Below, piece by piece: positions 25,460 through 33,363 of a stretch of DNA of 48,493 nucleotides (its first letter is position 1; each line of letters starts with the position of its first letter). The notes beneath the pieces are model-generated. The model was not told where the DNA came from. It searched no databases and saw nothing but the letters and a program-made list of their open reading frames with translations. Origin of the DNA: Erwinia sp. S63 (GTDB taxonomy: Bacteria > Pseudomonadota > Gammaproteobacteria > Enterobacterales > Enterobacteriaceae); NCBI RefSeq assembly GCF_016625195.1, contig NZ_JACVUP010000026.1, positions 1 through 48,493 on the forward strand, in the 5' to 3' direction. The position numbers and the translations under genes are program-made.

Positions 25460-26381
25460 GTGCAAGCCCCCAGGCTATTTGGTCGAAGGAGCGTTGCTGA
25501 TGTTGTTTCGCCAGCAGCGCTTCTTCTAGTGTGCAATGGATAAAGTGAATCGGCTCACCGAGGCGAATCTGCGCCAGTTGATACAGGTCAGCTTCGATAA
25601 CACAGGCGATACGCGGATAGCCGCCCGTAGTTTGTGCATCGGCCATCAGCACAATCGGTTGACCGTTAGGCGGCACCTGCACCACGCCGGGCACTAACCC
25701 ATGTGACAACAAATCACGCGTGGCTTTACGCTGCAATTGACGCCCCTGCATGCGGTAACCCATACGATTGCTCTGCGGGCTGAGCTTCCACGGGCTGCGC
25801 CAGAAACCTTCCTGGGCTTCGCGGGTGAACTCGTTATACTCCGGGCCCGGTAAGGCGCGAATGCGGTTGCCCCATAACAGCTGGCGTACGCCCGCTTTGC
25901 CTTTGAAGGTGCGCGAGGGTTTGCCCAACGGCAGCTGATCGCCATCCTGCAGCTTACGGCCCTGGAAACCGCCAAAAGCCGCTTTGAGATCGGTACTGTG
26001 TGAACCGAGCATCTCATCAATGGCGAAACCGCCATTGACCGCCAGATAACTGCGCATACCGCGCACCGGCATCGCCAGGGACAGCACCTGACCTTTTTTC
26101 ACCGGCAGTCGCCAGCCAGTCCACACCGGTTTGCCATCCAGATCGGCATTACAGCCGGCACCGGTCAGCGCAAACCAGCCGTCACGTTTGAATTCCGCTT
26201 TGAACTGGCCGAGCACAATCTCTAATACCGCGCTCTCTTCCGGGTTGCCCACCAGCATATTGGCGGTGCGCATCGAGGGTTGATCGAGAGCGCCGCTAAC
26301 GCTAATGCCATATTGCCGCCAGCCGGTACGACCCTGATCCTGAATCGAGGTCATCAATCCGGCGCGTAGAATGTTTAACAT
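25449..26381 (-). CDS. pxpC: PxpC, 5-oxoprolinase subunit C (biotin-dependent carboxyltransferase-like, YbgK/KipA)
   Basis: The 310-residue protein has the E. coli length and starts MLNILRAGLMTSIQDQGRTG. Family signatures GVSVSGALD-like (GISVSGALDQPSMRTANMLVGN) and VPGVVQVPPNGQPIVLMADAQ are present, as is the terminal TGGYPRIACVIEADL. It shares the fold of the C-terminal half of allophanate hydrolases and of KipA. It forms the oxoprolinase with PxpA and PxpB. It overlaps pxpB by seven bases and pxpA by 11, which indicates coupled translation of all three subunits. Confidence 0.96.
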   Translation of the reverse strand: MLNILRAGLMTSIQDQGRTGWRQYGISVSGALDQPSMRTANMLVGNPEESAVLEIVLGQFKAEFKRDGWFALTGAGCNADLDGKPVWTGWRLPVKKGQVLSLAMPVRGMRSYLAVNGGFAIDEMLGSHSTDLKAAFGGFQGRKLQDGDQLPLGKPSRTFKGKAGVRQLLWGNRIRALPGPEYNEFTREAQEGFWRSPWKLSPQSNRMGYRMQGRQLQRKATRDLLSHGLVPGVVQVPPNGQPIVLMADAQTTGGYPRIACVIEADLYQLAQIRLGEPIHFIHCTLEEALLAKQHQQRSFDQIAWGLAHED

Positions 26382-27031
26382 ACGCCCTCCTGTTGCGGCA
26401 CAAAACGCACGCTGTCACCGGGGCGCAGCAGTGTCGGCGGGTGTTGTAAGGGGTCAAACAGGCTGACGGGGGTATGGCCAATTAGCTGCCAACCGCCAGG
26501 TGCGGCCAATGGGTAGATGCCCGTCTGACTGCCTCCGATGCCGACTGATCCACTGGGAACGATAACTCGCGGTTCAGCACGGCGCGGCGTGTGCAGACGT
26601 TCATCCAAGCCGCCGAGATAGGGAAAACCAGGCTGGAAGCCGATGAAATAGACCACGTATTCAATACTGCTGTGCAGTTCAACCACCTGCTTTGGCGTCA
26701 TGCTGGCGCCATCTGCCACCACCTGCAGATCGGGACCACCCGCACCGCCATACACCACCGGAATTTCCACCCGGCGCGATTCAGGAATCTGTTCTTCGCT
26801 CTCTTCCCACCAGCGCTGTAAACGCTCGATGGCATCTAGTGCATTCAATTGCGGATCGCGCAGTAGCAGCGTCAGGTTATTCATCCCCGGAATCACTTCC
26901 TGAACCTGTTCATTGTGCTGCAGGCGCTGGCACAGTCCCCAGATGCGCTGCTGGCTGGCGAGTGAAACGGGGGGTTCCAGTTCCAGCACCACCGCTCGCT
27001 CACCCAGTAGATAACAACGTGCTCGTTGCAA
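26375..27031 (-). CDS. pxpB: PxpB, 5-oxoprolinase subunit B (YbgJ/KipI)
   Basis: I choose a TTG start at 27031 (MQRARCYLLGERAVVLELE), preceded by the strong RBS GGGAGGTGG. The result has 218 residues, exactly the E. coli length; the longer reading from 27103 adds a non-conserved leader. Motifs are IPGMNNLTLLL, GFQPGFPYLGGLDERLHTPR and GSVGIGGSQTGIYPLAAPGGW. It is the first gene of pxpBCA. A good promoter and a small palindrome lie upstream. Confidence 0.94.
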   Translation of the reverse strand: MQRARCYLLGERAVVLELEPPVSLASQQRIWGLCQRLQHNEQVQEVIPGMNNLTLLLRDPQLNALDAIERLQRWWEESEEQIPESRRVEIPVVYGGAGGPDLQVVADGASMTPKQVVELHSSIEYVVYFIGFQPGFPYLGGLDERLHTPRRAEPRVIVPSGSVGIGGSQTGIYPLAAPGGWQLIGHTPVSLFDPLQHPPTLLRPGDSVRFVPQQEGVC

Positions 27032-27058
27032 AACCCACCTCCCGGTCATGATTAACGC

Positions 27059-27073
27059 GGACAAAAAATGTCC
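27059..27073. promoter_or_regulatory. candidate operator in the pxpB leader
   Basis: GGACA-AAAAA-TGTCC is a perfect 15-base inverted repeat, about 27-41 bases downstream of the predicted transcription start and 28 upstream of pxpB. The arrangement suits a repressor site. No regulator gene is adjacent, and I do not recognise the motif. Confidence 0.4.
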
Positions 27074-27106
27074 ACAAATCGCTTTGCTTATAATGAAAGT
27101 CAATAA

Positions 27107-27135
27107 GTTATGCGAAAGTGACAGAGATGTGTCAA
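27107..27135 (-). promoter_or_regulatory. promoter of the pxpBCA operon
   Basis: On the minus strand -35 TTGACA (27130-27135, full consensus), a 17-base spacer and -10 CATAAC (27107-27112) lie about 80 bases upstream of pxpB. A second -10-like TATAAG near 27090 lacks a good -35. Confidence 0.6.
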
Positions 27136-27142
27136 CAGATTT

Positions 27143-27168
27143 GCGTCCTTAACGTGGGTTAAGGACGC
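27143..27168. other. perfect 11-bp hairpin after ybgI
   Basis: GCGTCCTTAAC and GTTAAGGACGC flank a four-base loop. It lies 14 bases after the ybgI stop and just ahead of the pxp promoter. No U tract follows on either strand, so it may act as a 3'-end stabiliser or a weak terminator. Confidence 0.6.
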
Positions 27169-27181
27169 GGAGAGAGATAAA

Positions 27182-27925
27182 TCAGGCAGGATTGTCGATA
27201 TCAATAAAGGTTACGTCGAGGCCATAGCTCTGCGCCAGCCATTCGCCCAGCGCCTTGATACCAGCGCGCTCGGTGGCATGATGCCCGGCGGCGAAAAAGT
27301 GCAGGCCTTGTTCACGTGCGCTGTGAATGGTTTGCTCAGAAACTTCGCCCGTGATAAACGCATCTACACCAAAAGCAGCCGCGCTATCGATAAAGCCCTG
27401 TCCGCCACCACTGCACCAGGCGACGCGTTTGATCAGTGCCGGGGCATTGTCACCGCAGTGCAACGGTTTTCGGCCTAAACGTTCGGCGATTTTCGCCGCC
27501 AACGCTTCACCGCTCAACGGTTCAGTCAATTCGCCCCACGGCACCAGCGGCTGAATTTCCCCTTTCACTTCAATATCAAATAACTTTGCCAGCTGTGCAT
27601 TGTTGCCGAGCTGTGGATGTGCATCGAGCGGCAGGTGCCAGCCATACAGGTTGATATCATTGACCAGCAGCGTATGCAGACGCTGGCGTTTCATTCCTTT
27701 AATCAGCGGCGATTCGCTTTTCCAGAAATACCCATGATGGACCAGAACAGCGTCAGCATTGCGCTTGACCGCTTCATCCAGCAGCGCCTGACAGGCGGTC
27801 ACGCCCGTGATGACAGTTTTCACTTCCGCGCGACCCTCAACCTGCAAACCATTGGGCGCATAGTCACTGAAGGCGCTGGTGTTCAGCTGCTGATTAACAA
27901 TGTGTTCTAACTCGACATGATTCAT
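27182..27925 (-). CDS. ybgI: YbgI, Nif3/DUF34 family dinuclear-metal protein
   Basis: The 247-residue protein (same as E. coli) belongs to the Nif3-like family, sometimes called GTP cyclohydrolase 1 type 2 homologues. Metal-binding motifs are visible: VHHGYFWK (about 63-70), LPLDAHPQLGNN (about 98-109) and GHHATERAGI (about 214-223). The E. coli protein forms a hexameric ring; its physiological reaction is not settled. It lies 22 bases after phrB in the ybgA-phrB-ybgI group. In E. coli dtpD lies between them and is absent here. Confidence 0.95.
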   Translation of the reverse strand: MNHVELEHIVNQQLNTSAFSDYAPNGLQVEGRAEVKTVITGVTACQALLDEAVKRNADAVLVHHGYFWKSESPLIKGMKRQRLHTLLVNDINLYGWHLPLDAHPQLGNNAQLAKLFDIEVKGEIQPLVPWGELTEPLSGEALAAKIAERLGRKPLHCGDNAPALIKRVAWCSGGGQGFIDSAAAFGVDAFITGEVSEQTIHSAREQGLHFFAAGHHATERAGIKALGEWLAQSYGLDVTFIDIDNPA

Positions 27926-27947
27926 TTAGTACGGCTCCCTGAGCGCC

Positions 27948-29375
27948 TCAGGCCGCGCTGCGCGCGCGCTCGAAGGCGTCTAGTGTCTTTTTACGTGCGT
28001 CCTTATGTTCCACGATTGGCGCGGGATAATCGAGTTTCTTGTTATTTTTCTGCGCCCAAACCTGCGGTTGATGAATGTCACTCTCTGGCACGTCTTTCAG
28101 CTCTGGCAGCCACTGGCGGATAAATTCGCCTTTTTCGTCGAAGCGTTCACCCTGGGTAGTGGGATTAAAAATACGGAAATAAGGTGCCGCATCGGTGCCG
28201 GTGGAAGCCGCCCACTGCCAGCCGCCGTTGTTGGCCGCCAGATCGCCATCGATCAGTTGCTGCATGAAGTAGCGTTCACCGTCATGCCAGTCGATCAGCA
28301 GATCTTTCACCAGGAAGCTGGCAACGATCATGCGCAGACGGTTATGCATCCAGCCCAGGGTGTTAAGTTGACGCATCGCCGCATCGACGATGGGATAGCC
28401 GGTTTTGCCCTGCTGCCACGCGGTGAGATGCGCCTCGTTTTTCTGCCAGCTGACGTTGCGCGTCCACTCCACAAACGGCTGGTGCTTGCACAACGCTGGA
28501 AAGGCCACCATCAGATGACGGTAAAACTCGCGCCAGATCAGTTCATTCAGCCAGGTAAAGGCTTTACCCTCATTCAGTGCATCTGGGTGTTCTTTCAGAA
28601 TACGATGCAAACATTGGCGCGGGGACAGCACACCAATCGCCAGATAGGGAGATAAGCGGCTGGTACCATCCAGTGCCGGCAAATCGCGTACGTCGGGATA
28701 GTGCTGCACCGATTGTTTGCCGAAATGGCGCAATTGCTTCAGCGCTGCCTCTTCCCCAGCGGGAAACAGCAATGCATCGAAATCTTCCTGCGGATAATCA
28801 AAAGCAGGGATTTTCTTACCCGCACTGATCGGAGCATCATGGCGCGCTTTCGGTGCATGATGACACTCCGGTAATCCCTGATGCAGTCGACGGACAAAGG
28901 CCCGGCTGAACGGCGTGAAGACTTTGAACATGGTTTGATTGCCGGTCTGCACGCTGCCAGGCGGCAATAACAGGCTGTCATCGAAGCCCTGGCAAATCAC
29001 GCCCTGAGCATCGAGACGCTTTTCAGCTGCAGCATCACGTTCGCGCTCATTTATCTCGTACTGATAGTTGTAATAAAGCTCATCCACCTGATGCTGGTCG
29101 CAAAACTCACTCAGATAATCCACCGATGCGGCAAAGTCGTCGCACTGATGGTAATGCAATTGAATGCCGCGCTCGGCCAGTGAGTCTTGCAACGAACACA
29201 GATTATGGTGAATAAAAGCCGCCTGTTTGGGTGCCATATGGTGTTGCTGCCACTGTTTAGGCGTGGCAATAAACAGCGCCAGCACCCTGGCATGGCTGTC
29301 GCGGCAAGCGGCAGCCAGCGCAGTGTTGTCATTGATGCGTAGATCGTTTCGCAACCAGACTAAGTGGGTGGTCAT
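27948..29375 (-). CDS. phrB: PhrB, class I deoxyribodipyrimidine (CPD) photolyase
   Basis: The 475-residue protein (E. coli 472) has an N-terminal alpha/beta domain for the MTHF antenna (MTTHLVWLRNDLRINDNTAL, residues 1-20) and a C-terminal FAD-binding helical domain (about 200-475) with DGTSRLSPYLAIG, WLNELIWREFYRH, GYPIVDAAMRQLNTLGWMHN and NNGGWQWAASTGTD. It repairs cyclobutane pyrimidine dimers using blue light. It follows ybgA by 12 bases. No truncation is seen. Confidence 0.97.
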   Translation of the reverse strand: MTTHLVWLRNDLRINDNTALAAACRDSHARVLALFIATPKQWQQHHMAPKQAAFIHHNLCSLQDSLAERGIQLHYHQCDDFAASVDYLSEFCDQHQVDELYYNYQYEINERERDAAAEKRLDAQGVICQGFDDSLLLPPGSVQTGNQTMFKVFTPFSRAFVRRLHQGLPECHHAPKARHDAPISAGKKIPAFDYPQEDFDALLFPAGEEAALKQLRHFGKQSVQHYPDVRDLPALDGTSRLSPYLAIGVLSPRQCLHRILKEHPDALNEGKAFTWLNELIWREFYRHLMVAFPALCKHQPFVEWTRNVSWQKNEAHLTAWQQGKTGYPIVDAAMRQLNTLGWMHNRLRMIVASFLVKDLLIDWHDGERYFMQQLIDGDLAANNGGWQWAASTGTDAAPYFRIFNPTTQGERFDEKGEFIRQWLPELKDVPESDIHQPQVWAQKNNKKLDYPAPIVEHKDARKKTLDAFERARSAA

Positions 29376-29387
29376 AATGCTCCGAAA

Positions 29388-30344
29388 TTATTGACCGTAG
29401 CGCAGACGCAGCGCTTCCGGGTAGGGATCAAAGTAACGCTGCTGCGCCAGCCACGGATGCGGGTACTCCGCCATGTAATGTTTCAGCATGGTGATGGGAA
29501 CCAACAGTGGCTGGACGCCAGTGCGATAACGATCGATTAGCTGTGCCAGCTCCTGACGCTGCGGTGACGACAACTGCGGGCGGAAGTAGCCCTGCACATG
29601 CATCAGCACATTGGTGTGATTACGACGCGAAGCTTGATGAGACATCAAATGCATCAGGCGAATCCGGTATTCATAGGCGTAATCATCCAACGAATCCCAC
29701 TGCTCCATCGCGGCCACAAAGCGTCCCATTTCGCGATACTCATCCTGCGCATGCGACAGCAGCAGCAACTTGTATCGACTGTGGAAGGCGATCAGCTTGT
29801 GGCGGGTTAAACCGCTGCGCCACATTTCATTGAACTCATGCAGCGCATATACGCGGCCCATAAAGTTTTCGCGGATAGCATCATCATGCAAACGGCCATC
29901 TTCCTCTAAAGGCAGCCATGGCATCTCTTTTTGCAAAAAGGCAGTGAAAACGCCGGTGCCCGCTTTGCGATTGTCATTGGTATCGGGCTGATAGACGCGC
30001 ACGCGCTCAAGACCGCAGCTGGGTGATTTTGCGCAGAGAATATAGCCGCAAAGGTGATGCAGGGATTTCACGCGATCGGCCGACCAGCGCTCCATCTCAT
30101 CGGTCACCTCTTGCCCGCCATCTTTACTGAAGCAAAGATGGATTTGATCATCCGACTCTTTGACCAGACGCAGTGCGGGACGCGGCGTGGGCAAGCCAAT
30201 TGCCATTTCCGGACACACCGGTTCAAAGCGGATAAAGGGAGTCAGTTCTTCAGTTGCAAAAGCGAAACGCTTGTGGCCACCGTCAAAACGGACCTTATCC
30301 CCGAGCAGGCAAGCACTAATACCGACAGGAATTTTTTCGCTCAT
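29388..30344 (-). CDS. ybgA: YbgA, DUF523-DUF1722 fusion protein upstream of photolyase
   Basis: The 318-residue protein has two parts. The N-terminal DUF523 domain (about 5-155) carries Cys residues in GISACLLG, EPVCPE and CGYILCAKSPSCG; DUF523 includes the thiouracil desulfidase TudS, in which three Cys hold a [4Fe-4S] cluster. The C-terminal DUF1722 domain (about 175-318) contains HKLIAFHSRYKLLLLSH, GYFRPQLSSPQRQEL and KHYMAEYP. It is conserved beside photolyase genes in Enterobacterales, suggesting a role in nucleobase repair or salvage. The activity of this protein is inferred, not shown. RBS GGAGG lies ten bases before the start. Confidence 0.93.
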   Translation of the reverse strand: MSEKIPVGISACLLGDKVRFDGGHKRFAFATEELTPFIRFEPVCPEMAIGLPTPRPALRLVKESDDQIHLCFSKDGGQEVTDEMERWSADRVKSLHHLCGYILCAKSPSCGLERVRVYQPDTNDNRKAGTGVFTAFLQKEMPWLPLEEDGRLHDDAIRENFMGRVYALHEFNEMWRSGLTRHKLIAFHSRYKLLLLSHAQDEYREMGRFVAAMEQWDSLDDYAYEYRIRLMHLMSHQASRRNHTNVLMHVQGYFRPQLSSPQRQELAQLIDRYRTGVQPLLVPITMLKHYMAEYPHPWLAQQRYFDPYPEALRLRYGQ

Positions 30345-30371
30345 ACTTGTACAACCTCCAAAATCTTGTAG
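30345..30371. promoter_or_regulatory. TTGTACAA palindrome and repeat at the ybgA start
   Basis: TTGTACAA (30347-30354) is an 8-base palindrome between the ybgA RBS and start codon; a second CTTGTA lies 19 bases away (30365-30370). Repeats of TGTAC type are used by some MerR-family regulators of photolyase genes, but I cannot assign a regulator. Confidence 0.3.
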
Positions 30372-30440
30372 AGGTTTAAGTGTAGCTGAAACGGCGAGGG
30401 ATAACAGCGGGTAACCGGGGAATAGAGATAAAGTTTAGAA

Positions 30441-30476
30441 TAAAAAAACCCGGCGCTTGATTGAAGCTGCCGGGTT
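30441..30476 (-). terminator. terminator of ybfA
   Basis: On the minus strand AACCCGGC pairs with GCCGGGTT (30447-30476), with a second short stem in the loop, followed by TTTTTTTA. It is placed about 20 bases after the ybfA stop. Confidence 0.85.
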
Positions 30477-30497
30477 CTTAGAGGGTCGAGAGAGCAA

Positions 30498-30698
30498 TTA
30501 CCAGTGGATGCTGCCTATCGCTTCTGTCTGCGCCAGCCAGACTGGCTTGGTGCTGGTCTTACACCAAATGCGGTGCAGATAGCTGTAGAAACGAGCGCGA
30601 TCCTGGCGGAACAGCATGACGGGCAAGGCAAGTATGCCAACCAATACCGCCAGCACACGGCGCAACACGATTTTATAGAGTGGATATGCCTGATACAT
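30498..30698 (-). CDS. ybfA: YbfA, small membrane protein of unknown function
   Basis: I start at the ATG at 30698 (MYQAYPLYKIVLRRVLAVLV), with RBS GGAGG just upstream, giving 66 residues against 68 in E. coli; the longer reading from 30779 adds a non-conserved leader. One hydrophobic helix (about 10-30) is followed by the conserved FRQDRARFYSYLHRIWCKTS and TKPVWLAQ. Its function is not known. In E. coli it lies between kdpF and rhsC, diverging from kdp, and here it still diverges from kdpE. Confidence 0.9.
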   Translation of the reverse strand: MYQAYPLYKIVLRRVLAVLVGILALPVMLFRQDRARFYSYLHRIWCKTSTKPVWLAQTEAIGSIHW

Positions 30699-30943
30699 GA
30701 TTGCCTCCTGGGGTAATTTTTGCGTTGAAATGTGATCTGCCTCAGATATTACGCCTGGTTGTGTAATTTTACTACTCATCCGACCACTAATTTTGGTCTT
30801 TTTTTGTGCTTTTCGGCTTAAGCTGAAAGTAAGTTACATAATTGTAAACATAGAGATCTCGCGAGGTTACAAACATCATGACGGACGCGGTGACCAATTC
30901 TTGGTAAAGTGCCGTGTTAACTTTACCTGTGGCAGGAGTCAGC

Positions 30944-31618
30944 GTGACGACCATCTTGATTGTTGAAGATGAAAAAGAGATTCGCCGTTTCGTGCGCCTG
31001 GCGCTGGAAAGCGAAGGTCTGAAAATTGTGGAAGCGGAGCAATTACAGCGCGGGTTGATTGAAGCAGCGACACGAAAGCCGGATTTAGTGATCCTCGATC
31101 TTGGGCTGCCGGATGGCGACGGCAACGACTTTATCCGTGAAGTGCGCCAGTGGAGCAGCATGCCGGTGATTGTGCTGTCTGCGCGCAGTGATGAGCAGGA
31201 CAAAATCGATGCACTGGATGCCGGTGCCGATGATTATCTGACCAAGCCGTTTGGTATTGGCGAGCTGCTGGCCCGCGTGCGCGTGGCGTTACGTCGCCAT
31301 CAAAGCAGCCAGCCTGAGCCGATCGTGAAATTTGGTGAAGTGAGTGTCGATCTGGCCGCGCGCCGCGTGCTACGTAACGAACAGGAAATTCACCTGACGC
31401 CCACCGAGTTTCGCCTGCTGAGTTTGTTGCTGAACAATGCCGGAAAAGTGCTGACGCAGCGTCAGTTGCTGAATCAGGTGTGGGGGCCGAATGCGGTGGA
31501 GCACAGCCACTATCTGCGCATTTATATGGGACATCTTCGTCAGAAGCTGGAAAGCAATCCCACCCAACCCAGCCATCTGCTGACCGAAACCGGTATCGGC
31601 TATCGGTTTATGCCATAA
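30944..31618 (+). CDS. kdpE: KdpE-like response regulator, orphan
   Basis: I start at the GTG at 30944 (MTTILIVEDEKEIRRF), five bases after AGGAG, which gives 224 residues (E. coli 225). The receiver domain (about 1-118) has Asp9, phosphoacceptor Asp52 in ILDLGLPDGDG, and the Lys of TKPFG. The OmpR-type winged helix (about 128-224) has HLTPTEFRLLSLLLNNAGKV and NAVEHSHYLRIYMGHLRQKLE. In E. coli it is activated by KdpD and turns on kdpFABC for K+ uptake. Neither KdpD nor kdpFABC lies next to it here; the gene faces ybfA directly. It must act with a distant sensor, or be a relic under selection. Confidence 0.9.
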   Translation: MTTILIVEDEKEIRRFVRLALESEGLKIVEAEQLQRGLIEAATRKPDLVILDLGLPDGDGNDFIREVRQWSSMPVIVLSARSDEQDKIDALDAGADDYLTKPFGIGELLARVRVALRRHQSSQPEPIVKFGEVSVDLAARRVLRNEQEIHLTPTEFRLLSLLLNNAGKVLTQRQLLNQVWGPNAVEHSHYLRIYMGHLRQKLESNPTQPSHLLTETGIGYRFMP

Positions 31619-31647
31619 AAAAACGACCCATGTTGTCACGTGGGTCG
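31618..31647 (-). terminator. terminator of pgm
   Basis: On the minus strand a 10-bp stem (31624-31647, one wobble) with loop GACA is followed by a seven-T tract. It lies about 50 bases after the pgm stop and overlaps the end of the convergent kdpE. On the plus strand no U tract follows. Confidence 0.75.
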
Positions 31648-31697
31648 CTCTATGGAACACGCGTGAAGAGGCGCACATAGCGCGCCTCGACGTTTAA

Positions 31698-33338
31698 TTA
31701 CGCGTTTTTCAGCACTTCGCTGACAATCTCTACGGCTTCTTTCTCGATCTGCTGGCGATGCTCAGCGCCAAGGAAGCTTTCACAGTAGATTTTGTAGGCG
31801 TCTTCGGTGCCTGACGGGCGCGCTGCAAACCAGCCGTTCTCTGTCATCACTTTCAGACCGCCGATTGATGCGCCGTTACCCGGTGCAGCGGTCAGACGTG
31901 CAGTAATCGGATCGCCCGCCAGCGTGTCAGCACTCACCATTTCTGGTGACAGCTTAGACAGTGCCGCTTTTTGTGCAGAGGTCGCCGGCGCCTGCAGACG
32001 GTTATAGCTCGGCGCACCAAAGCGCTCTGCCAGTTCGTCATAGTGCTGCTGCGGGTTCTTGCCGGTCACTGCAGTGATCTCTGCAGCCAACAGGCACAGG
32101 ATGATGCCGTCTTTATCGGTTGACCATGCTGAGCCATCGAAGCGCAGGAAGGAAGCACCCGCGCTCTCTTCGCCGCCGAAACCGAAACTGCCATCAAACA
32201 GACCATCAACAAACCATTTGAAGCCGACTGGCACTTCAACCAGCTTGCGACCGATGTCGTTGACCACGCGGTCAATCATTGCGCTGGAGACCAAGGTTTT
32301 ACCCACCGCCACATCTTTGCCCCACTGCGGGCGATGCTGGAACAGGTAGTTGATCGCTACCGCCAGATAGTGGTTCGGGTTCATCAGGCCAGCAGGCGTG
32401 ACGATGCCGTGACGGTCGTAATCCGGGTCGTTACCAAACGCCAGATCGAACTTATCTTTGTACGCCAGCAGACCGGCCATTGCGCACTCAGACGAGCAAT
32501 CCATACGCACCACGCCATCTTTATCCAGATGCATGAAACGGAAGGTCTGATCGACCGCATCATTAACAATGGTCAGATCCAGCTTATAGTGCTCAGCAAT
32601 ACGCTGCCAGTAAGCGATACCAGAGCCACCTAATGGATCAACGCCAATTTTCAGGCCCGCTTTCTGGATTGCCGGGAAGTCAATGACCTCAGCCAGACCT
32701 TCCACATAAGGCTGAATCAGATCCTGCTCAACGATATGGCCGCTTGCCCAAGCCTGATCCAGTGGCAGACGCTTCACGTCTTTCAGCTCACCTTTGATCA
32801 GCTGATTAGCGCGATCTTCCACCACTTTGGTGACGTTGGTATCAGCCGGGCCACCGTTGGGTGGGTTGTACTTGATGCCACCGTCTTCTGGCGGGTTGTG
32901 CGAAGGCGTAATGACGATACCATCCGCCTGCGCACCACCACGCTTGTTGTGTTCCAGAATGGCATTGGAGATCGCTGGCGTTGGCGTGTAGCCATTATCC
33001 TGCTGCACGATCACATCCACTCCGTTCGCCGCCAGCACTTCCAGCACCGACAGAATCGCCGGCTCAGACAGTGCGTGAGTATCTTTACCCACGTAGCACG
33101 GACCGGTGATGCCATTCTTTTTGCGCTCTTCTGCGATGGCTTGCGCAATCGCCAGAATGTGCACTTCATTGAAGCTTTGGCGTCCCGCGCTGCCGCGGTG
33201 GCCAGAAGTGCCAAATTTCACCGCATGGTCCGGGTTAGCCGCATCTGGCTTCAGGACGTAATACTGCGAGGTTAATTGTGCAACGTTAATCAAATCGCTC
33301 TGCTGGGCAGGCTGCCCGGCACGGGGGTGATTGGCCAT
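31698..33338 (-). CDS. pgm: Pgm, alpha-D-glucose phosphate phosphomutase
   Basis: The 546-residue protein (same as E. coli) interconverts glucose-1-phosphate and glucose-6-phosphate. The phosphoserine loop is in IVITPSHNPPEDGG (about 140-153). The Mg-binding motif is NDPDYDRHG (about 302-310) and the sugar-binding loop GGEESAGASF (about 392-401). N-terminal KFGTSGHRGSAGR is the first substrate-binding loop. It lies 25 bases after seqA and is probably transcribed with it. It feeds glycogen, trehalose and surface polysaccharide synthesis. Confidence 0.98.
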   Translation of the reverse strand: MANHPRAGQPAQQSDLINVAQLTSQYYVLKPDAANPDHAVKFGTSGHRGSAGRQSFNEVHILAIAQAIAEERKKNGITGPCYVGKDTHALSEPAILSVLEVLAANGVDVIVQQDNGYTPTPAISNAILEHNKRGGAQADGIVITPSHNPPEDGGIKYNPPNGGPADTNVTKVVEDRANQLIKGELKDVKRLPLDQAWASGHIVEQDLIQPYVEGLAEVIDFPAIQKAGLKIGVDPLGGSGIAYWQRIAEHYKLDLTIVNDAVDQTFRFMHLDKDGVVRMDCSSECAMAGLLAYKDKFDLAFGNDPDYDRHGIVTPAGLMNPNHYLAVAINYLFQHRPQWGKDVAVGKTLVSSAMIDRVVNDIGRKLVEVPVGFKWFVDGLFDGSFGFGGEESAGASFLRFDGSAWSTDKDGIILCLLAAEITAVTGKNPQQHYDELAERFGAPSYNRLQAPATSAQKAALSKLSPEMVSADTLAGDPITARLTAAPGNGASIGGLKVMTENGWFAARPSGTEDAYKIYCESFLGAEHRQQIEKEAVEIVSEVLKNA

Positions 33339-33363
33339 TGGCGCTTCTCCCTGACGCTTCAGT

